64,000 nucleotides of DNA from Candidatus Sabulitectum sp. (GCA_021107435.1 JAIOSV010000028.1:1-64000), one strand, 5' to 3'; counted from the first letter of the stretch, positions 25,495 to 38,240 are shown. Numbers and translations: made by a program. Notes: generated by a model from the sequence alone, not told the origin.

Positions 25495-26524
25495 TTCGTT
25501 AACACTGAGAGAAATCTCTGACTGCCTTAAAGGACAGATACTCTCAGGCGATCCTGATGCATTAATCACAGGAGTCTCGTCTATTCAGGAAGCTGGCCCG
25601 TCTGATATCTGTTACTATGGCAGCACGAAGTACGCGGGATTTCTTGCCAGTACAAATGCGATGGCTGTTATTGTTTCCAGGCCGGTTGAAACTTCCGCTG
25701 AATGTGTACTCCTTGTTGAAGACGCCTACGATGCTTTCAGAAAGGTACTTCATCTGTTTAAGCCTGATCGATTCTCTGCATTCAGTGGCCTGCATTCTTC
25801 AGCAGTGATTCATTCTTCCGCCTGCATAGGCGAGAATGTCCGGGTAGGCCCGTCGGTGGTAATAGACAGAGACTGCATTGTGGGTGACAACTGCAGTATT
25901 GGTTCCGGATCGGTACTCGGTCCAGGTGTTATCCTTGGAAGTGATTGTCTTATTCATCCCAATGTGACTCTTCTCGACGGAACCTGTGCGGGAAACAATG
26001 TTATCGTCCATTCCGGTACTGTTGCCGGAAGCGATGGCTTTGGTTTTGTCCCTGACGCAAAGGGTGAGCATAAAAAGATTCCGCAGAATGGAAATGTGGT
26101 TATCGGCAACCATGTTGAAATAGGGGCTAACTGCACAATTGACAGAGCTGTAACCGGCAGTACAAAAATAGGGGATCACACAAAGCTGGACAATCTTATC
26201 CAGGTGGCTCATAATGTTAGCATAGGCAGGGGATGTTTTATTGCCGCTCAGACTGGAATTGCCGGAAGTACCGCGATTGGGAACGGTGTTGTTTTCGGCG
26301 GACAGGTGGGTGTTGGTGGACATCTTGTAATTAATGACGGTGCTGTTATTGCGGCTAAATCCGGTGTAACCAAGGATGTGGATACTGGTATCACCGTGTC
26401 CGGTAATCCGGCAAGACCCCATATGGAGAATCTAAGACTTGGCGCTGCAGTATCAAGGCTCCCGAAGATTATTGAGCTGGTTAAGGAATTGAAAACTGGC
26501 AAAATCGAAGAAACTGGGGACTGA
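25487..26524 (+). CDS. lpxD: UDP-3-O-acyl-glucosamine N-acyltransferase
   Basis: A 345-residue enzyme of lipid A synthesis that adds the N-linked acyl chain from acyl-ACP to UDP-3-O-acylglucosamine. The N-terminal uridine-binding domain (residues 1 to about 95) includes DALITGVSSIQEAGPSDICYYG. A left-handed beta helix of hexapeptide repeats follows (IHSSACIGENVRVGPSVVID onwards), with the catalytic-His region VAHNVSIGRGC, and a C-terminal helix. Length matches the family. It overlaps lpxC-fabZ by one base. Confidence 0.95.
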   Translation: MTDSLTLREISDCLKGQILSGDPDALITGVSSIQEAGPSDICYYGSTKYAGFLASTNAMAVIVSRPVETSAECVLLVEDAYDAFRKVLHLFKPDRFSAFSGLHSSAVIHSSACIGENVRVGPSVVIDRDCIVGDNCSIGSGSVLGPGVILGSDCLIHPNVTLLDGTCAGNNVIVHSGTVAGSDGFGFVPDAKGEHKKIPQNGNVVIGNHVEIGANCTIDRAVTGSTKIGDHTKLDNLIQVAHNVSIGRGCFIAAQTGIAGSTAIGNGVVFGGQVGVGGHLVINDGAVIAAKSGVTKDVDTGITVSGNPARPHMENLRLGAAVSRLPKIIELVKELKTGKIEETGD

Positions 26525-27846
26525 TGAATCGTTTTCAAACTACTCTCAAAGAACAGGTTTCCTACACAGGTCGCGGTTTGCATCTGGGTAAAGAGTCCAC
26601 CATTACGTTTAAACCGGCACCGGCTGACACTGGCTATGTTTTTGTAAGAACTGATGTTGGTCAGCGTCCAACCATCAAAGTGCTGCCTGAGAATGTGCGG
26701 ATGGTTGAGGAACAGGCAAGACGAACTACTCTTGGGGAAAACTACTACGAGGTTCATACTGTTGAGCATGTTCTGAGTGCCCTTTACGGTCTCGAAATTG
26801 ATAATGCTATCATTGAAATAAGCTCTGATGAACCTCCTGAGCCAGCTGACGGATCTGTTCGCTCATATGTGGAAGTGCTTATGGAAGCCGGTGTGGATAT
26901 ACTGCACGGACACCCCAGCAGGGTTTTTGTTATTACAGAACCGGTGAGCCTTGAGTACCATGGTGCAAGTCTTACAGTTGTTCCATACAACGGTCTTAAA
27001 GTTAGCTTTACCCTTGATTATGATCATCCTCACATCGGGACTCAGTATATCAGTCTTGATATCACAAAGGAAAGTTTCATTAATGAAATCGCGCCGGCCA
27101 GAACTTTCTGCCTCTACCAGGATGTTAAGATTTTACAGGAAAAAGGGCTGATAAAGGGTGGAACTCTTGAGAACGCAGTTGTAATTGGTGATGACGGGGT
27201 CATGAACGACAGCCCACTCCGTTTTCCCGATGAGCTGGTAAGACACAAGGTGCTTGACCTTATCGGCGATATGGCTCTGCTTGGCATAAGACTTCAGGGG
27301 CATGTTATCGCTGCTAAAAGCGGACATGCCTCCAATGTTCAGTTTGTAAAAAAAATAATGAAAGTCTATACCGGAAGAATTAAGACTTCAAAGGCTGATC
27401 TTTCCGAAAGGCAATGGGACATTGCCGATGTAATGGATCTTCTTCCGCATCGTTATCCCTTTCTGCTGGTGGATAGAGTACTGGAGATTGAGCCCGAAAA
27501 GAGTATCGTAGCCATCAAGAATGTCACCATAAACGAGCCATTTTTTCAGGGTCATTTTCCTGGAAGCCCGATCATGCCCGGAGTTCTTGTTGTTGAGGCG
27601 ATGGCTCAGGCTGGAGGGCTGATGCTTTTCGACTCTGTTGAAGAACCCGGCAGATGGCTGGTTCTTTTTGGCGGTATTGACAGAGTGAGATTCAGAAAAC
27701 CCATTCTACCCGGTGACCAGATACGCTTTGAACTTGAGCTGATCAGCAAGCGCGGGCGGATGTGGAAGATGCGCGGAGTGGCGAAAGTTGACGATAGAGT
27801 GGCAGTGGAGGCTGAGCTTACAGCAATGCTGGTGGAGAAGAAATGA
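26524..27846 (+). CDS. lpxC: Bifunctional LpxC deacetylase / FabZ dehydratase fusion
   Basis: A 440-residue fusion. Residues 1 to about 285 are LpxC, the zinc-dependent UDP-3-O-acyl-GlcNAc deacetylase and committed step of lipid A synthesis, with TVEHVLSALYG and the zinc motif HKVLD at 241-245. Residues 295-440 are FabZ, the 3-hydroxyacyl-ACP dehydratase, with LPHRYPFLLVDR (catalytic His309) and FQGHFPGSPIMPGVLVVEAMAQ. The fusion is well known in Bacteroidetes and other FCB bacteria and links competing users of 3-hydroxyacyl-ACP. It overlaps lpxA by 4 bp. Confidence 0.96.
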   Translation: MNRFQTTLKEQVSYTGRGLHLGKESTITFKPAPADTGYVFVRTDVGQRPTIKVLPENVRMVEEQARRTTLGENYYEVHTVEHVLSALYGLEIDNAIIEISSDEPPEPADGSVRSYVEVLMEAGVDILHGHPSRVFVITEPVSLEYHGASLTVVPYNGLKVSFTLDYDHPHIGTQYISLDITKESFINEIAPARTFCLYQDVKILQEKGLIKGGTLENAVVIGDDGVMNDSPLRFPDELVRHKVLDLIGDMALLGIRLQGHVIAAKSGHASNVQFVKKIMKVYTGRIKTSKADLSERQWDIADVMDLLPHRYPFLLVDRVLEIEPEKSIVAIKNVTINEPFFQGHFPGSPIMPGVLVVEAMAQAGGLMLFDSVEEPGRWLVLFGGIDRVRFRKPILPGDQIRFELELISKRGRMWKMRGVAKVDDRVAVEAELTAMLVEKK

Positions 27847-28604
27847 TACATTCGACTGCGATTGTTCAGTGTGAAGCACTCGAGTCAGTGGAAATTGGGC
27901 CCTACGCTGTTGTCGGACCTGAAGTGGTATTGGGTGAAAGGGTTGTTATTGATGCTCATGCGGTGTTAACTGGCATTACAATTCTTTCTGACGATGTGAA
28001 GGTTGGACCAGGTGCTGTAATCGGTACGCCTCCTCAGGATCTGAAATTCGCAGGAGAAAGAACTACTCTGGAAATTGGCGCAAGAACAGTAATCCGGGAA
28101 ATGGCCAACATAAATTGCGGTACCAGCGCAACAGGGAAGACCATTATCGGTGCAGATTGCTTCCTGATGGCTTTCAGCCATGTGGCCCACGACTGCATTA
28201 TTGGTGATGGTGTTATTCTGGCCAACTCTGTTAACCTCGCGGGCCATGTGGAGATTGGCACGAAGGCAATTATTGGAGGTGTTGTACCGGTGCATCAATT
28301 CACCCGGATCGGTGAATACTCAATGATTGGCGGTGGTTTCAGGGTTTCCAGGGATGTAACTCCCTTCACCCTCGCCGGGGGTGAGCCCCTGCGAATGATC
28401 GGTATAAACAAACTGGGGCTTAGACGAAACGGGTTTTCCAACGAAGAAATCGCTTCCGCAGTGAACTCTTTTCGCTACTTTTTTAAGAGTTCCGACACAA
28501 TGGCCAGCAAGGTAGAAGCAGTTCTTGCAAGTGGAACAGAGGATTCACTCAAGAGACGCATGGCCGAATTCATTTCCAGCTCCTCGAGAGGGGTTACCAT
28601 CTGA
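27843..28604 (+). CDS. lpxA: UDP-N-acetylglucosamine O-acyltransferase
   Basis: A 253-residue first enzyme of lipid A synthesis. It is a hexapeptide-repeat left-handed beta helix (IHSTAIVQCEALESVEIGPYAVVGP), with the catalytic-His region MAFSHVAHDCIIGDGVILAN, the GEPLRMIGINKLGLRR motif, and a C-terminal helical domain. It acts before LpxC and LpxD. lpxB, lpxI/H and lpxK are not in the window. The stop overlaps the CTG start of the next gene. Confidence 0.95.
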   Translation: MIHSTAIVQCEALESVEIGPYAVVGPEVVLGERVVIDAHAVLTGITILSDDVKVGPGAVIGTPPQDLKFAGERTTLEIGARTVIREMANINCGTSATGKTIIGADCFLMAFSHVAHDCIIGDGVILANSVNLAGHVEIGTKAIIGGVVPVHQFTRIGEYSMIGGGFRVSRDVTPFTLAGGEPLRMIGINKLGLRRNGFSNEEIASAVNSFRYFFKSSDTMASKVEAVLASGTEDSLKRRMAEFISSSSRGVTI

Positions 28605-29044
28605 GCCAGGTTGTTTTCCTTCTGTTTTTCCTGTGCCAGCAGTCAGGAACTGCGGACTCTACTGTAATTGAGTACAGGAATCCTCAGGGAGCTCTCCTCA
28701 GAAGCCTTGTCCTGCCCGGCTGGGGTCAGTTTTACAACGATGAACCGGTCAAAGGACTTCTTTACGGTACAGCTGAGCTGGGACTGCTTGGGCTTATTTT
28801 TTACGAGAATAACAAAGCCGAACATGCCAGAGAAATGTATCTGGAAACAGGACTGGCTTCCTGGCAGAGTAGTTACGATACTCACAGCGGTCTGCGGCGG
28901 ACTTTTATCTGGTACACAGCCGGGGCATGGCTGGTTGGAATGCTTGATGCTTATACTGACGCTTATCTTTTCAGCTTTGAAGCGGAGAACACCAGATTTG
29001 AAGGAGATGTGGGTTTCAGTCTGGGAGCAGTGATCAACTTCTGA
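28601..29044 (+). CDS. DUF5683 envelope protein with CTG start
   Basis: A 147-residue protein of the DUF5683 type found in FCB bacteria: NPQGALLRSLVLPGWGQFYNDEPVKGLLYG and a hydrophobic GLLGLIFY helix, ending with LGAVINF. No ATG, GTG or TTG lies in frame upstream of the conserved region. CTG 28601 follows GAGAGGGG (28586-28593) and yields a signal-like N-terminus (MSQVVFLLFFLCQQSG if read as Met), so CTG is the likely start. Internal ATGs would delete the conserved core. It overlaps the lpxA stop by 4 bases. The function is unknown; its context is envelope assembly. Confidence 0.75.
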   Translation: MSQVVFLLFFLCQQSGTADSTVIEYRNPQGALLRSLVLPGWGQFYNDEPVKGLLYGTAELGLLGLIFYENNKAEHAREMYLETGLASWQSSYDTHSGLRRTFIWYTAGAWLVGMLDAYTDAYLFSFEAENTRFEGDVGFSLGAVINF

Positions 29045-29057
29045 TTTAGGGAATGAA

Positions 29058-29657
29058 ATGATCTTTCACATTGTATACTTTTTGACAGCGGAATTGACCG
29101 CTTCAGAACCGGAGCTTCTTGAAAGAGCTGTTCTGGGTGACAAAGATGCATTTGGGGAGATAGTCAGAATGTATGAGAAACAGGTTTTCAGGGTCGCGAG
29201 ACGAATGTGCAACTGTGATGATGACGCATGGGATATCACTCAGGAAGCGTTCATTAAGGCTATGAAGGCCATGCGCAACTTTAACACCGAGTATCGTTTC
29301 TTTACCTGGATGTACAGAATTGTCACCAACACCGCAATCAATCTTACCCGTTCCCGAAGCAGACGGGCAGAGGTGGAGTTTGATGAAGGATACGGGGGAG
29401 GCGGGCAGACCGCCACTGCTGATACCACCATTCAGGAAACCAACAGGGATCTTCTCGTTACAGCGGTGCAGAAGGCTGTTGAACGGCTGACCCCTGCTCT
29501 GCGATCAGTATTCATTCTCCGTGTAGATCAGGAACTGAGCTACGAGGAAATCGCCGAAACTCTTGATATTGCTACAGGTACTGTGATGTCCAGACTAAAT
29601 CGAGCCCGAAGTTCCGTGAAGACCTTTGTCGTCAGTGAGCTTGGAGGTGAGCCATGA
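29058..29657 (+). CDS. ECF-type RNA polymerase sigma factor
   Basis: A 199-residue group IV sigma factor. Region 2 spans about residues 30-95 (GEIVRMYEKQVFRVARRM, DITQEAFIKAMKAM, WMYRIVTNTAINLTR). Region 4 spans about 140-190 (ALRSVFILRVDQELSYEEIAETLDI, TVMSRLNRARSSV). It starts 14 bp after the DUF5683 gene and overlaps the anti-sigma gene by 4 bp. Its place at the end of an outer-membrane biogenesis operon suggests an envelope-stress role like RpoE, which is inference. Confidence 0.92.
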   Translation: MIFHIVYFLTAELTASEPELLERAVLGDKDAFGEIVRMYEKQVFRVARRMCNCDDDAWDITQEAFIKAMKAMRNFNTEYRFFTWMYRIVTNTAINLTRSRSRRAEVEFDEGYGGGGQTATADTTIQETNRDLLVTAVQKAVERLTPALRSVFILRVDQELSYEEIAETLDIATGTVMSRLNRARSSVKTFVVSELGGEP

Positions 29658-30850
29658 TCTGTCCGGATAAAAATACTCTTATGATGTGGATTGACGGTGA
29701 ACTGTCCTCCGGCGAGGCGGACAGCATCTCTGATCACATCAGTCAATGCGACAGTTGCATGGGCTTTGTATCAGCTCAGAAGCAGATGGAATCTGTCTGG
29801 CGGGATGCCTGGGTTGATCCGGCGGATTCCACATTTGACATGATGCGGAACAGGTTCAGAACAAAGGTTAACTGGTGGCGGAAACAGCGAACATGGTACA
29901 TCGCTGCTGCTTTATGCGCTGTATACCTCGGGGTGAGAATATTTTATGTGGATGGAGCGGGCGCTTCTCTCTCGGAAATGGCAGCAGAGGAGACCGGTGC
30001 CGCTGTTCAGATTTGTACTGATGAAATTTCTGATATTTCTCTGGAAGTTCCCAGAGAAGAATCAATTTACAGAGGATGCGAAGATCAGGAACAGGAGATT
30101 CGACAGGATGAACCGGTTTCCGGTCAGTCCGGCATTTCTGAGATTGAAGAGGAGCTATCAATTGATTTGAGCCTGTCTGTTTCCAGATCTGAATCAGCAG
30201 AGGAAGAAGATGTCCTTCTGGAAGGCGATTATGCAGCGGGACACTCGGAGATGGCATTCAGCCTGGATGCTCAGACCATGGAACACCTTCAGGATAATCC
30301 GGCGGTAGGGGATAACACAGAGGATGTTCAAGAAAAAGTCGCGGGAAGCGGAGGGTATTACCGAATTGAAAGTGAGATTTCCGAGGAATCCGCCGGTTTC
30401 GGTATAGTTGGTGGAACTTTATCTGGAGCCGCTGGCAGCGGTGCGGGCGATTGCGGAACTGCCTCCGGCTCAGGCGATACTATTGCTGATGAAGGTCTGA
30501 ATGATTATTCGGATGACTCAATTGATGATGTCCTGAGTGTATGTCCTGCTCAGATGGAAAATATTCTGGAGACAACTGACGCTTCATCCGTGCGGCAGTA
30601 TGAAGGTTACAGTGTTTCACTCACCCTTGAATCCGGAGAAACCATTCATGTTCAGAGAGATGCGTGGGACTCTCTTTTCATGCTTATAGACTCCCTTCAA
30701 AGTCAGAATTACTACTCCGCCGGGGAATCGCTTGTTTTCAGCGTCAGCAATGACGGAATTATCTCCGGACCGGATGTTCTTGACGATACTGTAATAGAGC
30801 TTCCTGAAACAGGTTACGGTAACTCTGCGGTAACTGTTCTTTTCTACTGA
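29654..30850 (+). CDS. Zinc-finger anti-sigma factor with large extracytoplasmic domain
   Basis: A 398-residue membrane anti-sigma factor. The N-terminal zf-HC2 domain has Cys3 and H28-x3-C32-x2-C35, the zinc-binding anti-sigma motif. One TM helix follows at about residues 80-97 (TWYIAAALCAVYLGVRI). The rest is a long acidic, Ser/Glu/Gly-rich low-complexity stretch, then a small folded C-terminal domain (about 310-398; YEGYSVSLTLESGETIHVQ). The sensory part lies outside the inner membrane. It overlaps its sigma-factor gene, consistent with pairwise control. Confidence 0.87.
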   Translation: MICPDKNTLMMWIDGELSSGEADSISDHISQCDSCMGFVSAQKQMESVWRDAWVDPADSTFDMMRNRFRTKVNWWRKQRTWYIAAALCAVYLGVRIFYVDGAGASLSEMAAEETGAAVQICTDEISDISLEVPREESIYRGCEDQEQEIRQDEPVSGQSGISEIEEELSIDLSLSVSRSESAEEEDVLLEGDYAAGHSEMAFSLDAQTMEHLQDNPAVGDNTEDVQEKVAGSGGYYRIESEISEESAGFGIVGGTLSGAAGSGAGDCGTASGSGDTIADEGLNDYSDDSIDDVLSVCPAQMENILETTDASSVRQYEGYSVSLTLESGETIHVQRDAWDSLFMLIDSLQSQNYYSAGESLVFSVSNDGIISGPDVLDDTVIELPETGYGNSAVTVLFY

Positions 30851-30929
30851 TCCATTGACCCCTTTTCATTCCAGTCTGAGATTGATAAATTCACTGAAAC
30901 AGATTGATTTCTTTGAAGGGAGATCCTCC

Positions 30930-32264
30930 ATGACCGCTAGAATTCTCACTGCAGTATTGCTGTCATTTGCTGTTATTGCCATGGCCGACGAAGCCAATCT
31001 ATCACGGATTGCCGTTATTCCGGTGTTTTCTGATGCCATGGAAAACTACGATACAGAAGAACTCAAAAATGCCGCAGAGGGTATTTTCCTCCAGAGCGGA
31101 CGCTTTGAAGTGGTGGATGCCTCGTCTCATTCAGACTATCAGGGGCTTCCGGATGATCAGAATCTTCGCCTGCGGGCAATGGCAGCGGAACTCAGTATTG
31201 ATGTGTTCATGCTGCTTGATGTATCTTCCCCGAATACCGAAGTCAGCCACGGCAGTGCTGACAGTCTTTTTGTTACACGAAACACATCAGTGAATGTAAC
31301 AGGGAGGTTTTACACGTCCGAGGGAAGTCTTCTGGGCTCTGTGAAGGAGAAAAAATACTCAGGCAGCCTTCCTGGCTCAACATCAGTGGATCTGGAAAAT
31401 CTTGCTCTGCAAGGTGTTCTTCTCGTGACTCAGAGAAGTCTCAACGAGATTTTTCCATATGAGTTTACATTCACGGTTACCGGCGGACCAGTATTCAACA
31501 TTCCCATTGGCACAGAGAATGGAATAGATAAAGGAATGATATTTTCGGTTGTCGCGCTATCACAGGGTATTCCTCGCTCCGCAGAGGAGTATTCGCATTT
31601 GAGCAGCCATGGTATCCTTCAGATTACAGGTTCTACCGAGAATTCAGGCACAGGCCGGCTGGTCGCCGGTAAGCTGGTGCAGGGCGCAAGGGTTACAGCA
31701 GTGGAGAACTCTACTCCGGGCATCCTGGCCATCTCTTATGCGATACTGCCGACAGAAGTTGTTCCCGGAGATAACCTCACCGGTGATGAGGCTGAAACCA
31801 CCAGGCTGGTAAACCAGGCCGAGTTCACAGGAGGAACATGCAAGTGGGGCTTTTCCCTGACAGGTACTCTTTTGTCAGGAACAATGCCCAGAATGTCATC
31901 AGTCGGTATCAGGGGCGAAATGGGAACAAGGCTTCCTCTTGCGTCACCATCTCTTGCCCTGAGAGTGGGTGTAGGGTTTGAAGCCTGTTATCTCACCCAG
32001 AATACAAGAGCGGATTCCATTTCAGCATCGGCCAATACGGCCACTATCGCTGGAACAGCCAGTGCAGATTTAGAATGGATGTTCAGCAGTAGATTCGGTA
32101 TTCATGCGGGCGGCATTGGCAGGCTTGGAGCATCCGCAGACAGTTGGAATGTGACAGACTGGATGGGTTACAACAGAGATGCCCTCCCTGGAGAACTGTA
32201 CTATGCGGAGATTAAACAGCCGCCTGTCAGCTTTTCCGCCGGGCTTACATACATGATTTACTAA
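30930..32264 (+). CDS. CsgG/FlgT-like outer-membrane-associated protein
   Basis: A 444-residue exported protein. ATG 30930 gives a signal peptide (MTARILTAVLLSFAVIAMA); the frame from 30855 adds a non-signal extension. Residues about 24-200 resemble the CsgG/LpoB nucleotide-binding-like fold (LSRIAVIPVFSDAMENYDTEEL and FEVVDASSHSDYQG). IGTENGIDKGMIFSVV matches the GIxxG(M/D)xF segment of FlgT/CsgG-associated domains. The last 150 residues look like a beta-barrel with an aromatic C-terminus (SAGLTYMIY). It follows the sigma/anti-sigma pair after 79 bp and may be in its regulon. Function unknown. Confidence 0.6.
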   Translation: MTARILTAVLLSFAVIAMADEANLSRIAVIPVFSDAMENYDTEELKNAAEGIFLQSGRFEVVDASSHSDYQGLPDDQNLRLRAMAAELSIDVFMLLDVSSPNTEVSHGSADSLFVTRNTSVNVTGRFYTSEGSLLGSVKEKKYSGSLPGSTSVDLENLALQGVLLVTQRSLNEIFPYEFTFTVTGGPVFNIPIGTENGIDKGMIFSVVALSQGIPRSAEEYSHLSSHGILQITGSTENSGTGRLVAGKLVQGARVTAVENSTPGILAISYAILPTEVVPGDNLTGDEAETTRLVNQAEFTGGTCKWGFSLTGTLLSGTMPRMSSVGIRGEMGTRLPLASPSLALRVGVGFEACYLTQNTRADSISASANTATIAGTASADLEWMFSSRFGIHAGGIGRLGASADSWNVTDWMGYNRDALPGELYYAEIKQPPVSFSAGLTYMIY

Positions 32265-32305
32265 GCTCTTTTTATCCCCGGGTACCTCAAAAAGATACAG
32301 GAAAG

Positions 32306-32325
32306 CCCCTGCCTTCCGGCAGGGG
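32306..32325. terminator. Bidirectional terminator hairpin
   Basis: CCCCTGCC TTCC GGCAGGGG forms a perfect 8-bp stem with a 4-nt loop between the convergent genes ending at 32264 and 32375. No long U-tract follows on either side. Confidence 0.7.
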
Positions 32326-32374
32326 TCGGCATGTTATTTCGGTGATACTGCTTTATGCTTCTGGGATGGCGGGA

Positions 32375-33073
32375 TTAATGGTGAGTGTGTTTCCATGGTC
32401 CGTTGGCCATTCCGCGCTCCCAGATAATTTCCATGATTGACCAGGTGGAAACTGCAAACACCAGCCCAGCCATCATTCCCGCGAATTTTGTTCCAATCAG
32501 AGCCCCTGCTACAATCGCACCGCCTGAAATTGCCGCCATGCCCAGCATGAGAAGAGTCGAAGCAAAGGAAGTTGCTCCCCATTTATCGATAAAGCGGACT
32601 CGAGTAAGGTGAGTTCCCCATGCAAGAAGCGGGTATCCGATAAAGCCGAGAATTGGAACCGGGATACCGGGAATCAGGAACACCATGATCAGCCAGGCTG
32701 CAACGGTGAGAAGATAAATCCAGACAGCGTTCCTGGCATGAGATTTATACCAGCCCAGATGCTCGGTGATTTCTCCAAGAGATGTCCAGATGAACACTCC
32801 TCCAACTACCCCCAGAAACAATTTGTGGGTAAGCTCTTTGAGGAAAAAAGCTACAATCAGAGATCCCGCAGCCAGTGCTGCCAGGATGATGAAGAAGATT
32901 AACGGAAAACTGTTGAAGCGCTCTTTGCAGGAGGTAAAGAACCTTGCTCCCAGGAATTGGATTAAAAGAAATACTGATATAGCGTAAAAAGAAAACAGTA
33001 ATGCTGACGTCGTGCTCGGTCCCTGCACCGGCTGGGCGTTGACCGTCAGTGTCAGTATGTTAAATAACCCCAT
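32375..33073 (-). CDS. Polytopic membrane protein of unknown function
   Basis: A 232-residue protein with about seven hydrophobic segments (for example LLFSFYAISVFLLIQFLGARF, LIFFIILAALAAGSLIVAFFL and MMAGLVFAVSTWSIMEIIW) and a His-rich C-terminus (WKHTHH). Conserved-looking polar residues sit in GEITEHLGWYKSH and WERGMANGP. I do not recognise the family. It is transcribed opposite to both neighbours, from the 58-bp gap shared with the lipoprotein gene. Confidence 0.65.
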   Translation of the reverse strand: MGLFNILTLTVNAQPVQGPSTTSALLFSFYAISVFLLIQFLGARFFTSCKERFNSFPLIFFIILAALAAGSLIVAFFLKELTHKLFLGVVGGVFIWTSLGEITEHLGWYKSHARNAVWIYLLTVAAWLIMVFLIPGIPVPILGFIGYPLLAWGTHLTRVRFIDKWGATSFASTLLMLGMAAISGGAIVAGALIGTKFAGMMAGLVFAVSTWSIMEIIWERGMANGPWKHTHH

Positions 33074-33130
33074 TAGTACCGCCTTTCCAGATGTGGGAAA
33101 CTAAGTAAATTTTAACGGTAGTCAACCCTG

Positions 33131-37131
<4,001 letters not shown>

Positions 37132-37593
37132 AACACTTGCCTCTGCCCAACCCGGGCATTTGCCGGACTTCCGCGAAGAACAGGAAAATGCTTCTCAACC
37201 GTCTGGGAGTGTTGAGCAGCGCAGACGCAAATCTGCGAAACGATCATATTACGAACAAACAGCAAGCTCTTGCAGTGTTCTCCCTTCTCAGAACGACTCT
37301 TTGTACAATTCCTGCCTGGCAGTGGTCTGTCTGTGTCAAATACATCTGTATAGACTTGTTTCTGTTGAATACTGATAACACAGATAGAACTATTTGAAGT
37401 ATGCGACCCAGATACGAACAGAAATGCTTGAAATAGGAAAAATGAAGAGCCTGAGTGCCGATACAGCAGCAAATGAAGCATTCTGATCATATTCAACAGA
37501 GAAAATATGCGCATCTGTCATTCAGATATGAATAGACAAACGAAGATGTAATTATATACATACAGAATCAAAGAAGAGATGCAGTAATGGGGC
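37132..37593 (+). repeat. Long duplicated leader, copy 1
   Basis: About 460 bp without a supported gene. It is recognisably homologous to 38340-38750: shared blocks include ACGACTCTTTG, GTTGAATACTG, GATACAGCAGCAA and AAGAGATGCA. The open frames here on either strand do not keep similar proteins between the two copies, so the duplication is of non-coding DNA ahead of the small-protein gene. It may also hold decayed sequence. Confidence 0.6.
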
Positions 37594-37622
37594 TTGACCT
37601 GGTATAGCTTCAGCAATATCTT
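37594..37622 (+). promoter_or_regulatory. Promoter of small secreted protein, copy 1
   Basis: TTGACC (37594-37599) and TATCTT (37617-37622) with a 17-bp spacer. Aligned with the better promoter of copy 2, the boxes and spacing are conserved. Transcription would start at about 37629, at the foot of the stem-loop. Confidence 0.65.
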
Positions 37623-37628
37623 TTGCGG

Positions 37629-37646
37629 GATAGCAATCAGGCTATC
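37629..37646 (+). other. 5' stem-loop, copy 1
   Basis: GATAGC (37629-37634) pairs with GCTATC (37641-37646) around a 6-nt loop. It lies 4 bases before the ribosome binding site AGGGAGG and at the predicted RNA 5' end. It is conserved in all three copies. Confidence 0.65.
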
Positions 37647-37663
37647 ACAAAGGGAGGTTTGAA

Positions 37664-38110
37664 ATGCGTATAACAGTGGTGTTAATGGTGCTGCTTTCAG
37701 CAGTCATGATCGCTGATACTGATCAGCAATACGGCATTGAGGGAGAAGCATTTGTTAATGGTCAAGACGATTGGGAAGGATATTTCATAATTATATTTAC
37801 AGAGCCAGGTACACTTAATGTTGTTCATAAGGACAAGTGTTACAATGACGTTATGCCCGCTGACTACTATTATTGTACATGGGAAACACTAGATATTCAC
37901 TGCATTTACTACCATCCCGATTCTGTTGCTCCACAAGCCAGTTGCCACTACTACAACATAACAGGGGATTGGCCTATCACAGTTCAGGATATTTACTTCG
38001 TTACTTCATGGGATGATGGTGGTGCGTCAACAGAAACACCTGTTTTTGGACCTGAACCACTCTCTCTGAGCGGAGCGACCTGGGCAGAAATCAAAGCTCT
38101 GAGCTTTTAA
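37664..38110 (+). CDS. Small secreted paralog, copy 1
   Basis: A 148-residue exported protein of unknown family. The signal peptide is MRITVVLMVLLSAVMIAD. The mature part starts GIEGEAFVNGQDDWEGYF, as in the two downstream paralogs. The middle region differs from them and has four Cys. The last 27 residues (STETPVFGPEPLSLSGATW, then AEIKALSF) are almost identical in all three. The ribosome binding site AGGGAGG lies 6 bases before ATG. An extracellular or surface product is inferred. No similarity to known toxins, pilins or adhesins is evident. Confidence 0.75.
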   Translation: MRITVVLMVLLSAVMIADTDQQYGIEGEAFVNGQDDWEGYFIIIFTEPGTLNVVHKDKCYNDVMPADYYYCTWETLDIHCIYYHPDSVAPQASCHYYNITGDWPITVQDIYFVTSWDDGGASTETPVFGPEPLSLSGATWAEIKALSF

Positions 38111-38240
38111 ATAGTTTCAGTCGGAGATATGGGCAGGCAGTTTGAGCTGTCTGCCCTCTCTATTTCCCGCTGAAGCGCCTGTGCGTGGAGGATGATTCGA
38201 TCCCGCAGGTCAAGAAATTGTGAGATTCTAATATCTTTCA
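38107..38240 (-). pseudogene. Fossil 3' end of the GT-C-like gene, copy 1
   Basis: Read on the minus strand, this stretch encodes RISQFLDLRDRIILH, then AQALQREIERADSS and NCLPISPTETI followed by a stop. It matches the C-terminus of the intact membrane protein at 40036-41658 (RISQALNLQDRVLLH, SQILQREIERADSS, NCLPISPTETI). Nothing of the rest of that gene is present, so it is a duplicated tail. Confidence 0.85.
38131..38156 (+). terminator. 3' hairpin of copy 1
   Basis: GGGCAGGCAG pairs with CTGTCTGCCC (10 bp, one G-U) around TTTGAG. The identical hairpin follows copy 3 (40060-40085); a weaker variant follows copy 2 (39310-39335). There is no clear U-tract. Confidence 0.6.

Noticed and set aside
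29868..30257. Minus-strand frame opposite the anti-sigma gene
   Set aside because: A long antisense frame caused by the biased composition of the acidic linker; the plus frame has the zinc-finger and TM signature and overlaps the sigma gene properly.
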